Source: Roseithermus sacchariphilus
GTDB lineage: Bacteria > Bacteroidota > Rhodothermia > Rhodothermales > MEBIC09517
Assembly: GCA_003285105.1 (NCBI GenBank)
Contig: CP030158.1
Span: 2,146,501-2,210,500 of the forward strand
Reading direction: 5' to 3'
Length of the DNA: 64,000 bases
Shown here: positions 1 through 8,673 of the stretch, piece by piece
Layout: each line of letters starts with the position of its first letter
How positions within the stretch are numbered: the first letter of the stretch is position 1
Program-made: the position numbers and the translations under genes
Notes under the pieces: model-generated
Seen by the model: only the letters and a program-made list of their open reading frames with translations
Told to the model about the DNA's origin: nothing
The model's database searches: none

Positions 1-2
1 TC

Positions 3-743
3 CGGCACCTCCACCTCGTCCCGGAAGGCGCCCTCCATTACCTGCCGTTCGCCGCGCTGCAGGATGAGCAGGGGCGGTTCCTCGTCGAGCGCTTCAGCCT
101 GTCCGTCGTGCCCTCGGCCTCCGTGCTGGCGCTGAGCCGCCGGCGCAACCCCCGGCGCTGGCGTTCCATGCTCCTCGTGGCCGACCCCGCCGGACGGCTG
201 CCGGGCGCCCGCCAGGAGGTGCGTGCCATCGCTGCCCGCGCGACCTCCCGGCGCATCGTGCTCGAAGGCGCCCGTGCCACGCAGGCCAACCTGGAGGAAC
301 GCGCCCCGGCGTATGACATCCTCCACCTGGCCACCCACGGCCAGTTCGTGAGCCAGGCCCCCTGGCGCTCCTACCTCGAACTGGCCGACGGCCCCTTCCA
401 TGTCGACGAGATCGGCCGCCTGCGCCTCGATGCCTACCTCGTCACCCTCAGCGCCTGCGAAACGGCCCTCAGCGGCGGCCTCCTGTCCGACATCCCCGAC
501 GGGGATGAATGGATCGGGTTGAACCAGGCGTTTCTCGCCGCCGGCACGCCCACCGTCATGGCCAGCCTCTGGGCCATCGACGACGAGGTCAGCAGCCCGT
601 TGATGATCGGCTTCTACGACCGCCTGGGGCCCGAAGGCAAGGCGCACGCCCTGGCTACCATGCAGCGCCGCTTCATCCAGGACCCGACCACCCGCCACCC
701 GTTCTACTGGGCGGCCTTCACCGTCATCGGTGACCCCCTGTGA
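3..743 (+). CDS. CHAT-domain caspase-like protease, C-terminal part (5' end outside window)
   Basis: The reading frame is open from the left edge, so only the last 246 residues are seen. They form a CHAT domain, the caspase-fold peptidase often joined to TPR repeats. The opening LVPEGALHYLPFAAL segment is the usual CHAT start. The catalytic dyad is visible as His in ILHLATHGQF (about residue 112 of the fragment) and Cys in LVTLSACETALSGG (about residue 152), followed by the typical FLAAGTPTVMASLW segment. The gene runs directly into the subtilase gene, whose longest possible GTG frame overlaps this stop codon, so the two are probably co-transcribed. CHAT proteins cleave other proteins in signalling or defence systems. 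The N-terminal sensor part lies outside the window, so its trigger cannot be told. Confidence 0.85.
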   Translation, partial: RHLHLVPEGALHYLPFAALQDEQGRFLVERFSLSVVPSASVLALSRRRNPRRWRSMLLVADPAGRLPGARQEVRAIAARATSRRIVLEGARATQANLEERAPAYDILHLATHGQFVSQAPWRSYLELADGPFHVDEIGRLRLDAYLVTLSACETALSGGLLSDIPDGDEWIGLNQAFLAAGTPTVMASLWAIDDEVSSPLMIGFYDRLGPEGKAHALATMQRRFIQDPTTRHPFYWAAFTVIGDPL

Positions 744-817
744 CCCCGATCCCTGATTCCGACGAACCCCGCGTGAGTCCCCTGTCGCGTACCCCGGTGA
801 ACCGAAGAGGTTTTGAA

Positions 818-2743
818 ATGAACGATGGAGCCTCTCCCGTACGGCCCCCTGTGCGGGCCCTGACGACCGCCCTCCTGCTCGTTGCATGCCTGAGCCTGAC
901 GGCCCAGGCCCAGGTCCGGGTGACGAGCCAGCACGGTGAAGTGCGCATCCAGAACGGCCCGGCCGTCCTGCGCATGATGCCGGTGGCGGGTAAAAGCTCT
1001 GGAACCACCTGGATGGCGCTGGACAACGTCGGCAATGCCTATCGGATCAGCGGCTACGCGGAAAACCCGACGGGGGGATCGGACGACCCGACCGAGGAGA
1101 CGGTCGTCGTCGTCGACGGCTATCAGAACAACCCGACGGGGGGATCGGACGACCCGACCGAGGAGACGGTCGTCGTGGCCGACGGCTATCAGGACGTGCT
1201 GGTCTACCTCCGCGAAAAGCACGGGGTGACGGTGCGGCATGACCCGGACCTGGGGGCCGATCTGCTGACGCTCCCCGGCGCCGATGACCCCCTGGCGGCG
1301 CTGCTGGAGATCCTCACCACCGACACCTTCGACGGCCGCCCCCTCACCGACTATTTCCGGCTGCTGGAGGTGGCCACGATGGGGCTGTTCGACCAGCCGG
1401 GGCCGACGCCCGCCAAGCCGACCCGCTGGGTACTGCCCTTCCCCAACGATCGCTTCTACCCGATGCAGTGGAACCTCTTCCGGGCGCGGCTGGCGGCGGC
1501 TCAGTGGCACCCGGCCCGGCCGAAGAAGCGCGTGCGGATTGCGATCATCGACAGCGGCATCGCCCCGGCCAGCCGGGCGCACGAAGGCCTGGACGGCGCT
1601 GCCGTCGCGCATCGGCCCGTGGCGCCGTCCACCGGCGCGCCCGTTGCCCACGCGCTCGGGATCGTGTCGCTCCTGGCGGATCGCGGCCAGGATGCGAGCG
1701 GCATCGTCGGGCTGCTCGGGCAGTGGGACGGGACGGGCTGTTTCGGCCGCACGCCCCTGCTGGCGGACGCCCCGCCCGAGATCATCTCCTACAACGTCGG
1801 TGACTTCTCGCCCAACTCGATCTATGTGGCCGAGGCCATCCGGGCCAGCGTGGCGCAGCAGGTCGATGTCATCAACCTGAGCCTGCGCCTGGCCTACTCG
1901 CCGCTCGTCGAGGAAGCCATCCGGGACGCGCTGGCCGCCAACGTCATCGTGGTCGCCGCGGCGGGCAATTACGCGCCGGGCACCGCATACCGCCCCACGG
2001 CCTTCCCCGCCAACATCGAGGGCGTCATCGCCGTGGGGGCCGCCGGGCCGGACATGGCCGTCAGCCCGACGTCTGCCAATGAAGGCCTCGACCTGCTCGC
2101 CCCCGGTGAGGAGGTGCTCGTCGGGGGGCCGGGCGACATCTGGTACTACAACGGCGGCACGTCGCTGGCGGCGCCGCACGTGACGGCCACCGTGGCCCTG
2201 ATGCGGGCCGTGCGCCCGGACCTGACGCCGGCCGAGGCGCTGGCGGCCCTGCAACGCCGGGCACAGGCGGCCTCCGAGACGTCGCCGGGGTTCCTCAACG
2301 CCCTCAGCGCGCTCAACGACGTCCTGCCGCCGCCGGAGCGCGTGCGGTACGTGCAGACCCCGCACACGTGTAGCTTCTCGCCGGGTAGCCTCGTCGATGC
2401 CCTGGGTAAAGACGTGGAAGCGTACGACCACCACATCGACGACGATCTCTTCCCCGAGGCCGACCAGCCCGAACTGCCTGCCGCCCCGATGCTGGCAGGC
2501 AATTACCCCAACCCGTTCAACCCGTCGACGACGGTTCGCTTCATGCTGCCGGCGCGGCAGCACGTGCGGCTGGCCGTCTACAACGCGCTCGGGCAGGAGG
2601 TGCAGGTGCTCGTCGAGGGCGTGCGGGAGGCGGGCGAGCACGAGGTGCGCTTCACCGCCCGGAACCTGCCGAGCGGCGTCTACTTCGCCCGGCTCGAAGC
2701 GGCCGCCCACACGGCCGTGCGGAGCCTGGTGCTGGCCGAGTAG
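818..2743 (+). CDS. Secreted subtilisin-like (S8) serine protease with T9SS C-terminal sorting domain
   Basis: The ATG at 818 was chosen because it follows an AGAGG-type site and begins a clear signal peptide (hydrophobic LTTALLLVACLSLTAQAQ). A GTG at 740 in the same frame would spoil it. The 641-residue product has a catalytic triad at about Asp245 (AIIDSGIAP), His278 (VAHALGIVS) and Ser449 (GGTSLAAPHV), with the oxyanion Asn384 (VAAAGNY). The His motif is diverged from the usual HGTHVAG. Residues 83-126 carry a tandem 22-residue acidic repeat. The last ~80 residues contain AGNYPNPFNPSTTVRF and an Ig-like tail ending in VLAE, the type A signal for type IX secretion. The protease should be exported to the cell surface. 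It lies just downstream of a CHAT protease gene. Confidence 0.88.
   Translation: MNDGASPVRPPVRALTTALLLVACLSLTAQAQVRVTSQHGEVRIQNGPAVLRMMPVAGKSSGTTWMALDNVGNAYRISGYAENPTGGSDDPTEETVVVVDGYQNNPTGGSDDPTEETVVVADGYQDVLVYLREKHGVTVRHDPDLGADLLTLPGADDPLAALLEILTTDTFDGRPLTDYFRLLEVATMGLFDQPGPTPAKPTRWVLPFPNDRFYPMQWNLFRARLAAAQWHPARPKKRVRIAIIDSGIAPASRAHEGLDGAAVAHRPVAPSTGAPVAHALGIVSLLADRGQDASGIVGLLGQWDGTGCFGRTPLLADAPPEIISYNVGDFSPNSIYVAEAIRASVAQQVDVINLSLRLAYSPLVEEAIRDALAANVIVVAAAGNYAPGTAYRPTAFPANIEGVIAVGAAGPDMAVSPTSANEGLDLLAPGEEVLVGGPGDIWYYNGGTSLAAPHVTATVALMRAVRPDLTPAEALAALQRRAQAASETSPGFLNALSALNDVLPPPERVRYVQTPHTCSFSPGSLVDALGKDVEAYDHHIDDDLFPEADQPELPAAPMLAGNYPNPFNPSTTVRFMLPARQHVRLAVYNALGQEVQVLVEGVREAGEHEVRFTARNLPSGVYFARLEAAAHTAVRSLVLAE
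1064..1195 (+). repeat. 66-bp tandem duplication inside the subtilase gene
   Basis: Two nearly identical 66-nt units (1064-1129 and 1130-1195) encode the 22-residue acidic unit beginning NPTGGSDDPTEETVVV and ending DGYQ. The second copy differs by a few bases (VVVD becomes VVAD). The period is a multiple of three, so the frame is kept. The repeat lies between the signal peptide and the protease domain, in the region where a propeptide or linker is expected. Confidence 0.9.
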
Positions 2744-2754
2744 CCGGGCCGGGG

Positions 2755-4005
2755 TCAGGTCCCCGCCACGGGCAGTTCGTTCCAGCGCGTGGTGAACCGC
2801 GGCGAGCGGCGCTGCTGGTTCATCTGCCAGGGCCGGTCCAGCCCCGAGGCGCCGAAGCACAGCGTGCCGCGCCCCCAGCGCCGGTTGATGGCGTCGATGG
2901 TGTCCATCAGCGCGCTCTGCTCCGGGGCGGGCGGGGCGGCAAACAGATCGCCCTGACGGTCCGGCGCCGGCTGGATGCCGGTGACCATGACGCCGGCCTT
3001 GCGGTAGACGAACCCCGGTCGGTAGATCCGCTCCAGCCCGGCATGAGCCGCGCGGATCAGGTCCGGCGTGTAGCTGGTCGGGATGGACAGGGTCGTCGTG
3101 GCGCGGTTGCTGTACGAAGGGCCGGGGCCGTGGTCCTTCGTCGTCAGGAACACGCTCACCACGGCGGCGACGCTGCCCTGCCGCCGTAGCTTCTCGCCCA
3201 CGCGCGCGGCAAAGGCCGTCACGGCCTCCCGGATCCCGGCCAGATCCCGCTGCGGTGTGCCGAACGAGCGGGAGCACAGGATGGCCTTCCGGGGCGGGCG
3301 CACCTGCTCCAGCGGCAGGCAGGACCGCCCCCGCAACTCCCACACCGTGCGCAGCCCGACGACGGTCAGGTGCTGCCGGATCCAGCGGTCGTCGGCGTCG
3401 CGCAGGTCGCGGGCGGTGCGGAGGCCGTGGGCCTGCAGGCGGGCGGCGTAGCGCGGCCCGATGCCCCAGACGTCCTCCACCGGAACGCGGGCGAGCAGGG
3501 CATCGGCGTTGCGCGCCGTCAGGCAACAGACCCCGTGGGGCGCGTGCCGCTTCGCAAACCGATTGGCGATCTTCGCCAGCGTCTTCGTCGGTCCCAGGCC
3601 GATCGACGTGGGGATGCCCGTCCACCGCCACACCCGCTCCCGGAGGTCGCGCGCGAAGGCCGGCGTGCGGAGCGCCGGCGCCAGATGCAGAAACGCCTCG
3701 TCGATCGAATAGGCCTCGACCTCCGGCACCGCTGCCTGCAACGTGCTCATCACACGCTGCGACATATCGCCGTACAGGGCGTAGTTGGACGAGAACACCG
3801 CCACGCCGTGCTGCCGGATCACGCGGCGGTAGCGGAAAACGGGCGCGCCCATCGGCAGGCCCAGGGCTTTGGCCTCGTTCGAACGGGCGATGATGCAGCC
3901 GTCATTGTTGGAGAGCACCACCACGGGACGCCCCTCCAGCCCGGGATCGAAGACCCGCTCGCACGAGACGTAGAAGTTGTTGCAGTCGACCAGGGCAAAG
4001 CTCAT
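2755..4005 (-). CDS. umuC: Y-family DNA polymerase, UmuC (pol V catalytic subunit)
   Basis: A 416-residue translesion polymerase, the usual length for UmuC. The N-terminus has the Y-family metal site Asp7 in [13 protein letters not shown], then [17 protein letters not shown], and the second acidic pair in [10 protein letters not shown] (residues 99-108). Helix-hairpin-helix residues follow ([12 protein letters not shown]), and the little-finger and UmuC C-terminal region ends in [15 protein letters not shown] and [18 protein letters not shown], typical of UmuC rather than DinB. The ATG at 4005 overlaps the umuD stop codon as ATGA, so the pair is translationally coupled. The stop lies 11 nt from the convergent subtilase stop. 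Confidence 0.95.
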   Translation of the reverse strand: MSFALVDCNNFYVSCERVFDPGLEGRPVVVLSNNDGCIIARSNEAKALGLPMGAPVFRYRRVIRQHGVAVFSSNYALYGDMSQRVMSTLQAAVPEVEAYSIDEAFLHLAPALRTPAFARDLRERVWRWTGIPTSIGLGPTKTLAKIANRFAKRHAPHGVCCLTARNADALLARVPVEDVWGIGPRYAARLQAHGLRTARDLRDADDRWIRQHLTVVGLRTVWELRGRSCLPLEQVRPPRKAILCSRSFGTPQRDLAGIREAVTAFAARVGEKLRRQGSVAAVVSVFLTTKDHGPGPSYSNRATTTLSIPTSYTPDLIRAAHAGLERIYRPGFVYRKAGVMVTGIQPAPDRQGDLFAAPPAPEQSALMDTIDAINRRWGRGTLCFGASGLDRPWQMNQQRRSPRFTTRWNELPVAGT

Positions 4006-4388
4006 CGCAGGACGTGGATGGCGTGCGTCACGACGCCCCACACGCGAACATCCATCTCCTCCTCGATCTCGATGGGCGGGAACGACGGGTGCGATGCCTG
4101 AAGCCAGATCCGGCCCCCCTGCCGCTGCAAGCGCTTGACGGTCAGCTCGCCGTCGAGGGCGGCGACGACCACGTCGCCGGGGCGGGGCTCCAGCGAACGG
4201 TCCACGATGAGCAGATCGCCGTCCCGGATGCCGGCGCCCGTCATCGAACGGCCCTGTACCCGCACGAAGAACGTCGCCGCCGGATGGCGGATCAGGTACT
4301 CGTTCAGATCCAGCGACTGGTCCAGATGATCGTCGGCCGGGGAGGGGAATCCGGCGTCGATCCGAAAGGCATACAGGGGAAACGACAT
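4002..4388 (-). CDS. umuD: UmuD-type S24 self-cleaving protein, pol V accessory subunit
   Basis: A 128-residue S24/LexA-like peptidase. The Ala-Gly cleavage site is seen in [11 protein letters not shown] (Ala12-Gly13), the nucleophile Ser48 in [11 protein letters not shown], and the general-base Lys85 in GELTVKRL. No DNA-binding domain precedes them, which separates it from LexA. On RecA activation UmuD would cut itself and join UmuC. The ATG at 4388 is preferred over an in-frame GTG at 4397 because GGAGG lies 8 nt upstream. The gene overlaps umuC by four bases. The leader can fold over the ribosome-binding site (see the separate entry). Confidence 0.92.
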   Translation of the reverse strand: MSFPLYAFRIDAGFPSPADDHLDQSLDLNEYLIRHPAATFFVRVQGRSMTGAGIRDGDLLIVDRSLEPRPGDVVVAALDGELTVKRLQRQGGRIWLQASHPSFPPIEIEEEMDVRVWGVVTHAIHVLR

Positions 4389-4390
4389 GG

Positions 4391-4431
4391 CGAACACCTC
4401 CGTGGGGACCGGCGGAAGAAAAAGGTGTTCG
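4391..4431 (-). promoter_or_regulatory. Inverted repeat that can pair with the umuD ribosome-binding site
   Basis: On the coding strand CGAACACC (4431-4424) and GGTGTTCG (4398-4391) form a perfect 8-bp stem with a 25-nt loop. The downstream arm overlaps the GGAGG ribosome-binding site of umuD. It could be a translational hairpin or a palindromic operator. A TTGACA hexamer also lies upstream (4443-4438, minus strand). Which LexA-type operator this lineage uses is not known to me, so the role is inferred only from position. Confidence 0.4.
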
Positions 4432-4480
4432 ATCTATGTGTCAATACCTGAACATATGTGCCGGGGTGATTTTTCACGTC

Positions 4481-4546
4481 GTCAGCCGTCAGCCTTCAGT
4501 ACAGCTAGCTGAAAGCTGATCGCTGAAAGCTGATCGCTGAAAGCTG
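4481..4546. repeat. Degenerate heptanucleotide tandem array between umuDC and the pyrophosphatase-like gene
   Basis: About nine units with a 7-nt period: GTCAGCC repeated, then alternating CTGAAAG and CTGATCG. The array ends about 5 nt before the stop codon of the minus-strand gene at 4551. Its period matches the arrays at 8674, 11131, 21778, 49850 and 50410. Confidence 0.8.
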
Positions 4547-4550
4547 CCCC

Positions 4551-4955
4551 TTAACGGCTCTCCTGCCACAAGACGTGCATGGGACGGCGCAGGAGGAGGA
4601 CGCCTTCGAGCAGGGTGCGGTCGAAGTTGATGAAGCCGTTGGCGAGGTAGATCTCCTCGGGCGTACACCGATAGAGCAGCTTGACCTCGCGGTCGCCCCG
4701 GCGGTGGTCGGTCGTCAGGAGCGCGCCGACGAGCCCGGTGGGGGCGGTGCCGACGAACACGTCGAGGCCCTCGCCGTCGGTGCCGAGCGTGCCGTTGACG
4801 TAGCCGTAATCGATCGGGTAGATGATCTCCGGGTAGCGCGGATGCGCGGAACGGCGCGGCCGGTCGATGGTGAGGCCGTGCGTCTCGATCACCCGTTCCC
4901 AGGCGGCCCAGTCCAGATGCCGGGCGACGAGCGGTTTCAGGCGGAGCAGGTGCAT
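4551..4955 (-). CDS. Inorganic pyrophosphatase-like protein
   Basis: A short 134-residue protein with the core of soluble family I inorganic pyrophosphatase: YPIDYGYVNGTLGTDGEGLDVFVG matches the YPxNYGF...DGDxLDVLV block of Ppa. Of the metal-binding acids, Asp60 and Asp65 are kept, while the middle Asp is Glu62. DHRRGDREVK supplies acids at 83 and 88 and Lys92, in the same spacing as the second cluster of E. coli Ppa. It is shorter than Ppa (about 175 residues) and lacks part of the N-terminal barrel, so substrate and activity are uncertain. The start at 4955 gives a compact MHLLRLKPLVARHL opening; a longer frame upstream looks non-coding. Confidence 0.7.
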   Translation of the reverse strand: MHLLRLKPLVARHLDWAAWERVIETHGLTIDRPRRSAHPRYPEIIYPIDYGYVNGTLGTDGEGLDVFVGTAPTGLVGALLTTDHRRGDREVKLLYRCTPEEIYLANGFINFDRTLLEGVLLLRRPMHVLWQESR

Positions 4956-5035
4956 CGCGCGGGGGGAGGGGGCCGGCCCACGAAGGCGGCGGGGCGGAGG
5001 GGCTACCCGTCCGGGGCCCTCGCCGCTGTGCCGGT

Positions 5036-6892
5036 TCAGGCCCGCCCCGGTTTGTCCGGGAGGACGGTTCGGATGTGCAGTTCGACGAGCTGGCGTTCGT
5101 CGACCACGTCCGGGGTGTTCGACATCGGTTCGTGGGCGCTCTGCGTTTTCGGGAAGGCGATGACGTCCCGCAGCGAGCCGGCGCCGGCCAGGAGCATCAC
5201 GATGCGGTCCAGGCCGAGGGCGATGCCGCCGTGCGGGGGAGCGCCGTAGCGGAAGGCGTTCAGCAGGAAGCCGAAGCGTTCCTCGGCCTCGGCCTCGTCG
5301 ATGCCCAGGAGCCGGAACATGCGTTGCTGCACGGCGCGGTCGTGGATTCGGATGGAGCCGCCGCCGATCTCGTTGCCGTTGAGCACGAGGTCGTAGGCGC
5401 GCGCCCGGGCCTGGCCGGGGTCGTCGTCCAGCAGCGGGACGTCCTCGGGGCGGGGCGAGGTGAAGGGATGGTGCATGGCGTAGAAGCGCTGCGTCTCCGG
5501 GTCCCATTCCAGCAGCGGAAAGTCGGTGACCCAGAGGAAGCGCCAGGGGCCGTCGCTGCTGTCGCCGATGAGGCCCAGCTCCTCGGCCATGTGCAGGCGC
5601 AGCGCACCCATCTGCGTGTAGACCGTCGGGGCCGGGCCGGCCAGCACCAGCACCAGGTCGCCGGCCTGTGCGCCGACGGCCTCGATGGCCCGCTCGACGT
5701 GCACTGTCGGCAGCACCTCGGCCTTGACGGACGAATACGTCTCGGAGCCGTCGGAGGGCCGCTTGAAGTAGACGAGCCCGCCTGCGCCGATGCGCTTGCG
5801 GACGACGTCTTTGTCCAGCCGGTCCATGGCACCGCGGCCGCGGTCGCCCTCACCGGGTACGCGGATGGCGACGATCTTGCCGCCGTTCTCGAGCACGCCG
5901 TCGAAGACGCGGAAGCCGGACCCCTCGAAGGCCGCGCTGACGTCGTGGATCTCCATGCCGGCGCGCAGGTCCGGCTTGTCGGAGCCGTAGCGGCGGAGGG
6001 CTTCGTCGTAGGTCATGCGAGGGAAGGGACGCGGCAGTTCGACGCCCTTGAGCTCGCGCCAGACGGCGGCCATCAGGCCTTCGATGAGGTCATAGATCTG
6101 CTCCTCCGTGGCGAAGCTCATCTCCACGTCCACCTGCGTGAACTCGGGCTGGCGGTCGGCGCGGAGGTCTTCGTCGCGGAAGCACTTGACGATCTGCACG
6201 TAGCGGTCGAGCCCGGCCACCATCAGGATCTGCTTGTAGGTCTGCGGGCTCTGCGGGAGCGCGTAGAACTTGCCGGGGTGGAGCCGGCTGGGCACGAGGT
6301 AGTCCCGCGCGCCCTCGGGCGTGGACTTCATCAGCACTGGCGTTTCGATCTCCAGGAAGCCGTGCAGGTCGAAGTGGCGGCGGGTGATCTGGTAGAATCG
6401 GTGGCGCAGGATGAGGTTGCGCTGCAGCTCGGGCCGGCGCAGGTCCAGGTAGCGATACTTGAGGCGCAGGTCCTCGTTGGCGAGGGTGCGTTTCTCCTCA
6501 TGGGCCGAGATCGTAAAGGGCGGGGCCTCGGCCGTGTTCAGGATGACGAGGTCGTCGACGTAGACCTCGACCTCGCCCGTGGGCAGCTTCGGGTTGACCT
6601 GCTCGGCGTCGCGCGCGCGCACGGTGCCGCGGACGGAGACGACGAACTCGCTGCGGAGGCTATCGGCCAGGGTGTGGGCTGCCCGGCTCACGTGGGGCTC
6701 GAAGACGACCTGCGTCAGGCCGTGGCGGTCGCGCAGGTCGATGAAGATGACGCCGCCGAGGTCGCGCCGGGTATCGACCCAGCCCTTGAGGACGACGGTC
6801 TGGCCGACGTGCTCGGGGCGGAGCGCGCCGCAGGTATGGGTCCGGGGGCCGTGGGTGTCGGTGCTGACGAGGGGAGAACGCGGGTCGTCCAT
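5036..6892 (-). CDS. aspS: Aspartyl-tRNA synthetase
   Basis: A 618-residue class II synthetase of the bacterial type that charges tRNA(Asp). The N-terminal OB-fold anticodon-binding domain (VGQTVVLKGWVDTRRDLGG) is followed by RYLDLRRPELQ, the FLEIETPVLMKSTPEGARDY block, motif 2 (IVKCFRDEDLRADRQPEF) and motif 3 (GIALGLDRIVMLLAG). The GAD insert lies in the middle, and the C-terminal LRDVIAFPKTQSAHEPMSN is typical of bacterial AspRS. MDDPRSPLVSTDTHGPR at 6892 is the likely start; 16 residues upstream are in frame but look like leader. The enzyme is encoded alone on its strand with a possible TACCTTG promoter element upstream. Confidence 0.97.
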   Translation of the reverse strand: MDDPRSPLVSTDTHGPRTHTCGALRPEHVGQTVVLKGWVDTRRDLGGVIFIDLRDRHGLTQVVFEPHVSRAAHTLADSLRSEFVVSVRGTVRARDAEQVNPKLPTGEVEVYVDDLVILNTAEAPPFTISAHEEKRTLANEDLRLKYRYLDLRRPELQRNLILRHRFYQITRRHFDLHGFLEIETPVLMKSTPEGARDYLVPSRLHPGKFYALPQSPQTYKQILMVAGLDRYVQIVKCFRDEDLRADRQPEFTQVDVEMSFATEEQIYDLIEGLMAAVWRELKGVELPRPFPRMTYDEALRRYGSDKPDLRAGMEIHDVSAAFEGSGFRVFDGVLENGGKIVAIRVPGEGDRGRGAMDRLDKDVVRKRIGAGGLVYFKRPSDGSETYSSVKAEVLPTVHVERAIEAVGAQAGDLVLVLAGPAPTVYTQMGALRLHMAEELGLIGDSSDGPWRFLWVTDFPLLEWDPETQRFYAMHHPFTSPRPEDVPLLDDDPGQARARAYDLVLNGNEIGGGSIRIHDRAVQQRMFRLLGIDEAEAEERFGFLLNAFRYGAPPHGGIALGLDRIVMLLAGAGSLRDVIAFPKTQSAHEPMSNTPDVVDERQLVELHIRTVLPDKPGRA

Positions 6893-6939
6893 GCTGACTA
6901 ACCTGGTCGAAAAGGGGATTTCGCGGAGGAACAAAGTCA

Positions 6940-6946
6940 CAAGGTA
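6940..6946 (-). promoter_or_regulatory. Possible promoter -7 element (TACCTTG) of aspS
   Basis: TACCTTG on the minus strand lies 47 nt upstream of the aspS start. It resembles the TAnnTTTG element of Bacteroidota housekeeping promoters, and the same heptamer stands before the sbcD-like gene and the first rhomboid gene. No convincing -33 TTTG is seen, so this is tentative. Confidence 0.3.
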
Positions 6947-7128
6947 CGGCGGCCGGGGGATTGCCCCGGTGCCGGGCCTTTCAAAAAACGGTGTAGAATG
7001 AAACGGCCGAGAATGCCGGCCGCGCCGGAGGCGGGCCGCAGCACCGATGCTGCGGAAACGTTAACTTCCCGCACCCATCGCCCGGCGACCCGGGCCTGTC
7101 CGTTCTTCGAGACGTCGCGTAAGGCATT

Positions 7129-8636
7129 ATGGCAGATCAACCTACGGCCCCGGCCGCCGTCGCCGCCGGGGCAGCTTCTTCGGGCATCCCCGGGGGCTCT
7201 CGACCCTCTTCTTCACCGAGATGTGGGAGCGGTTCAGCTACTACGGCATGCGCGCGCTGCTCGTGCTGTTCATGACGACCGCTACCACCGAGGCCAACCC
7301 GGGCCTCGGCTACGACATCGGCATGGCGACGGCCATCTACGGCCTCTACACCTTCTTCGTCTACGTGCTCTCGCTGCCCGGCGGCTGGGTGGCGGATAAC
7401 ATCTGGGGGCAGAAGAAGGCGGTGTTCGTCGGCGGCGTCATCATCGCTGCCGGGCATTTCTCGATGGCAATCCCGTTCACGTCCACGTTTTTCCTGGGCC
7501 TGGTGCTGATCGTGATCGGGACGGGGCTGCTGAAGCCGAACGTGAGCACGATCGTCGGGGATCTGTACCCGGAGGGCGGTGCGCGGCGGGATGCCGGCTT
7601 CTCGATCTTCTACATGGGCATCAACATCGGCGCCGTGGCCGGGCCGTTCTTCTGCGGGCTGCTCGGGGAGGGCTACAACTGGCACTGGGGCTTCTCGCTG
7701 GCCGGCATCGGCATGGTGCTGGGCCTGATCCAGTACCGGCTCGGGGAGAAGTACCTGGCGGGCGCGGGGGAGTACAAGCTGGACGACGATCCGGCCGCGC
7801 GCGCCCGGCGGAGCCGCCATTTCTACACGATCGCGTCGGTGCTGGCCGCGGTGGTGGTGGTGATCGGCTTTCTGATGAGCAGCGGAGCCTTTCCGCTGAC
7901 GCTGGAGGAGCTGGCGGGCAGCCTCGGGGTGCTGGCCGTGCTCATCACCATCGGCTTCTTCGTCTACATCATCTTCTTCGGCGGGCACACGCCGCTGGAG
8001 AAAAAGCGCCTCGGGGTCATCTTCTGGCTGTTCCTGCTGGCGGCGCTGTTCTGGTCCGGCTTCGAGCAGGCCGGCTCGTCGCTGAACCTGTTTGCGCGGG
8101 ACCTGACGGACCGGACGTTCGGCAGCCTGGAGATCCCGGCCAGCACGCTGCAACTCATCAACCCCTTCTTCATCATCGTCTTCGCGCCGGTCTTCGGCTG
8201 GCTGTGGACGTGGCTGGCGCGGCGCAATGCCAATCCGTCGATTCCGGTGAAGTTCGGGCTGGGGCTGCTGGGCCTCTCGGCCGGGTTCTTCGTGCTGAGC
8301 TGGGGGGCGGCCAACGCCACCGTGGAGAACCCGGTGACGCCGGCGTGGCTGGTGGTGACCTACTTCCTGCACACGGTCGGGGAGCTGTGCCTGAGCCCGG
8401 TGGGGCTGTCGTCCATGACGAAGCTGGCGCCGAAGAACCGCGTGGGGCAGATGATGGGCATCTGGTTCGTGGCGGCGGCTCTGGGCAACCTGTTCGCCGG
8501 GCTCGTCGCCGGCCGGCTGGAGACGCTGGCGCCGAGCAGCCTGTTCTGGACCGTCGCGCTCATCGTGGGCGGCGGCGGCCTCGTCGCGCTCCTGATGGCC
8601 CCGCCGATCAAGAAGCTGATGGGGAACGTGGAGTGA
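7129..8636 (+). CDS. POT/PTR-family proton-dependent oligopeptide transporter, with apparent frameshift near 7170
   Basis: This is an inner-membrane di/tripeptide:H+ symporter of about 500 residues with many hydrophobic helices and the PTR signatures ExxERFxYY (EMWERFSYYG), GGWVADNIWGQKKAVF and GTGLLKPNVSTIVGDLY. The first in-frame ATG of the main frame, at 7221, would cut through the ExxERF motif. The same frame upstream reads FFGHPRGLSTLFFTEMWERF from 7176, the normal start of TM1, but has no start codon. The ATG at 7129 (MADQPTAPAAVAAG) is in another frame. One missing G in the GGGG run at 7168-7171 would join them as ...AAGGSFFGHPRG. It is therefore either a sequencing error or a real frameshift. 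It lies divergent from aspS. Confidence 0.85.
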
Positions 8637-8673
8637 ATGCCGAATGGCGCGTGACGAGGGTCGAATAGGCTTC

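Noticed and set aside
704-3631. 975-residue open frame on the minus strand across the subtilase and umuC genes
   Set aside because: Arg/Pro/Gly-rich translation without motifs, antisense to the subtilase and out of frame with umuC; a product of high GC content.
7221-8636. POT transporter starting at the ATG at 7221
   Set aside because: This would cut the ExxERF motif; FFGHPRGLSTLFFTE is in frame upstream, so a frameshifted longer gene is more likely.
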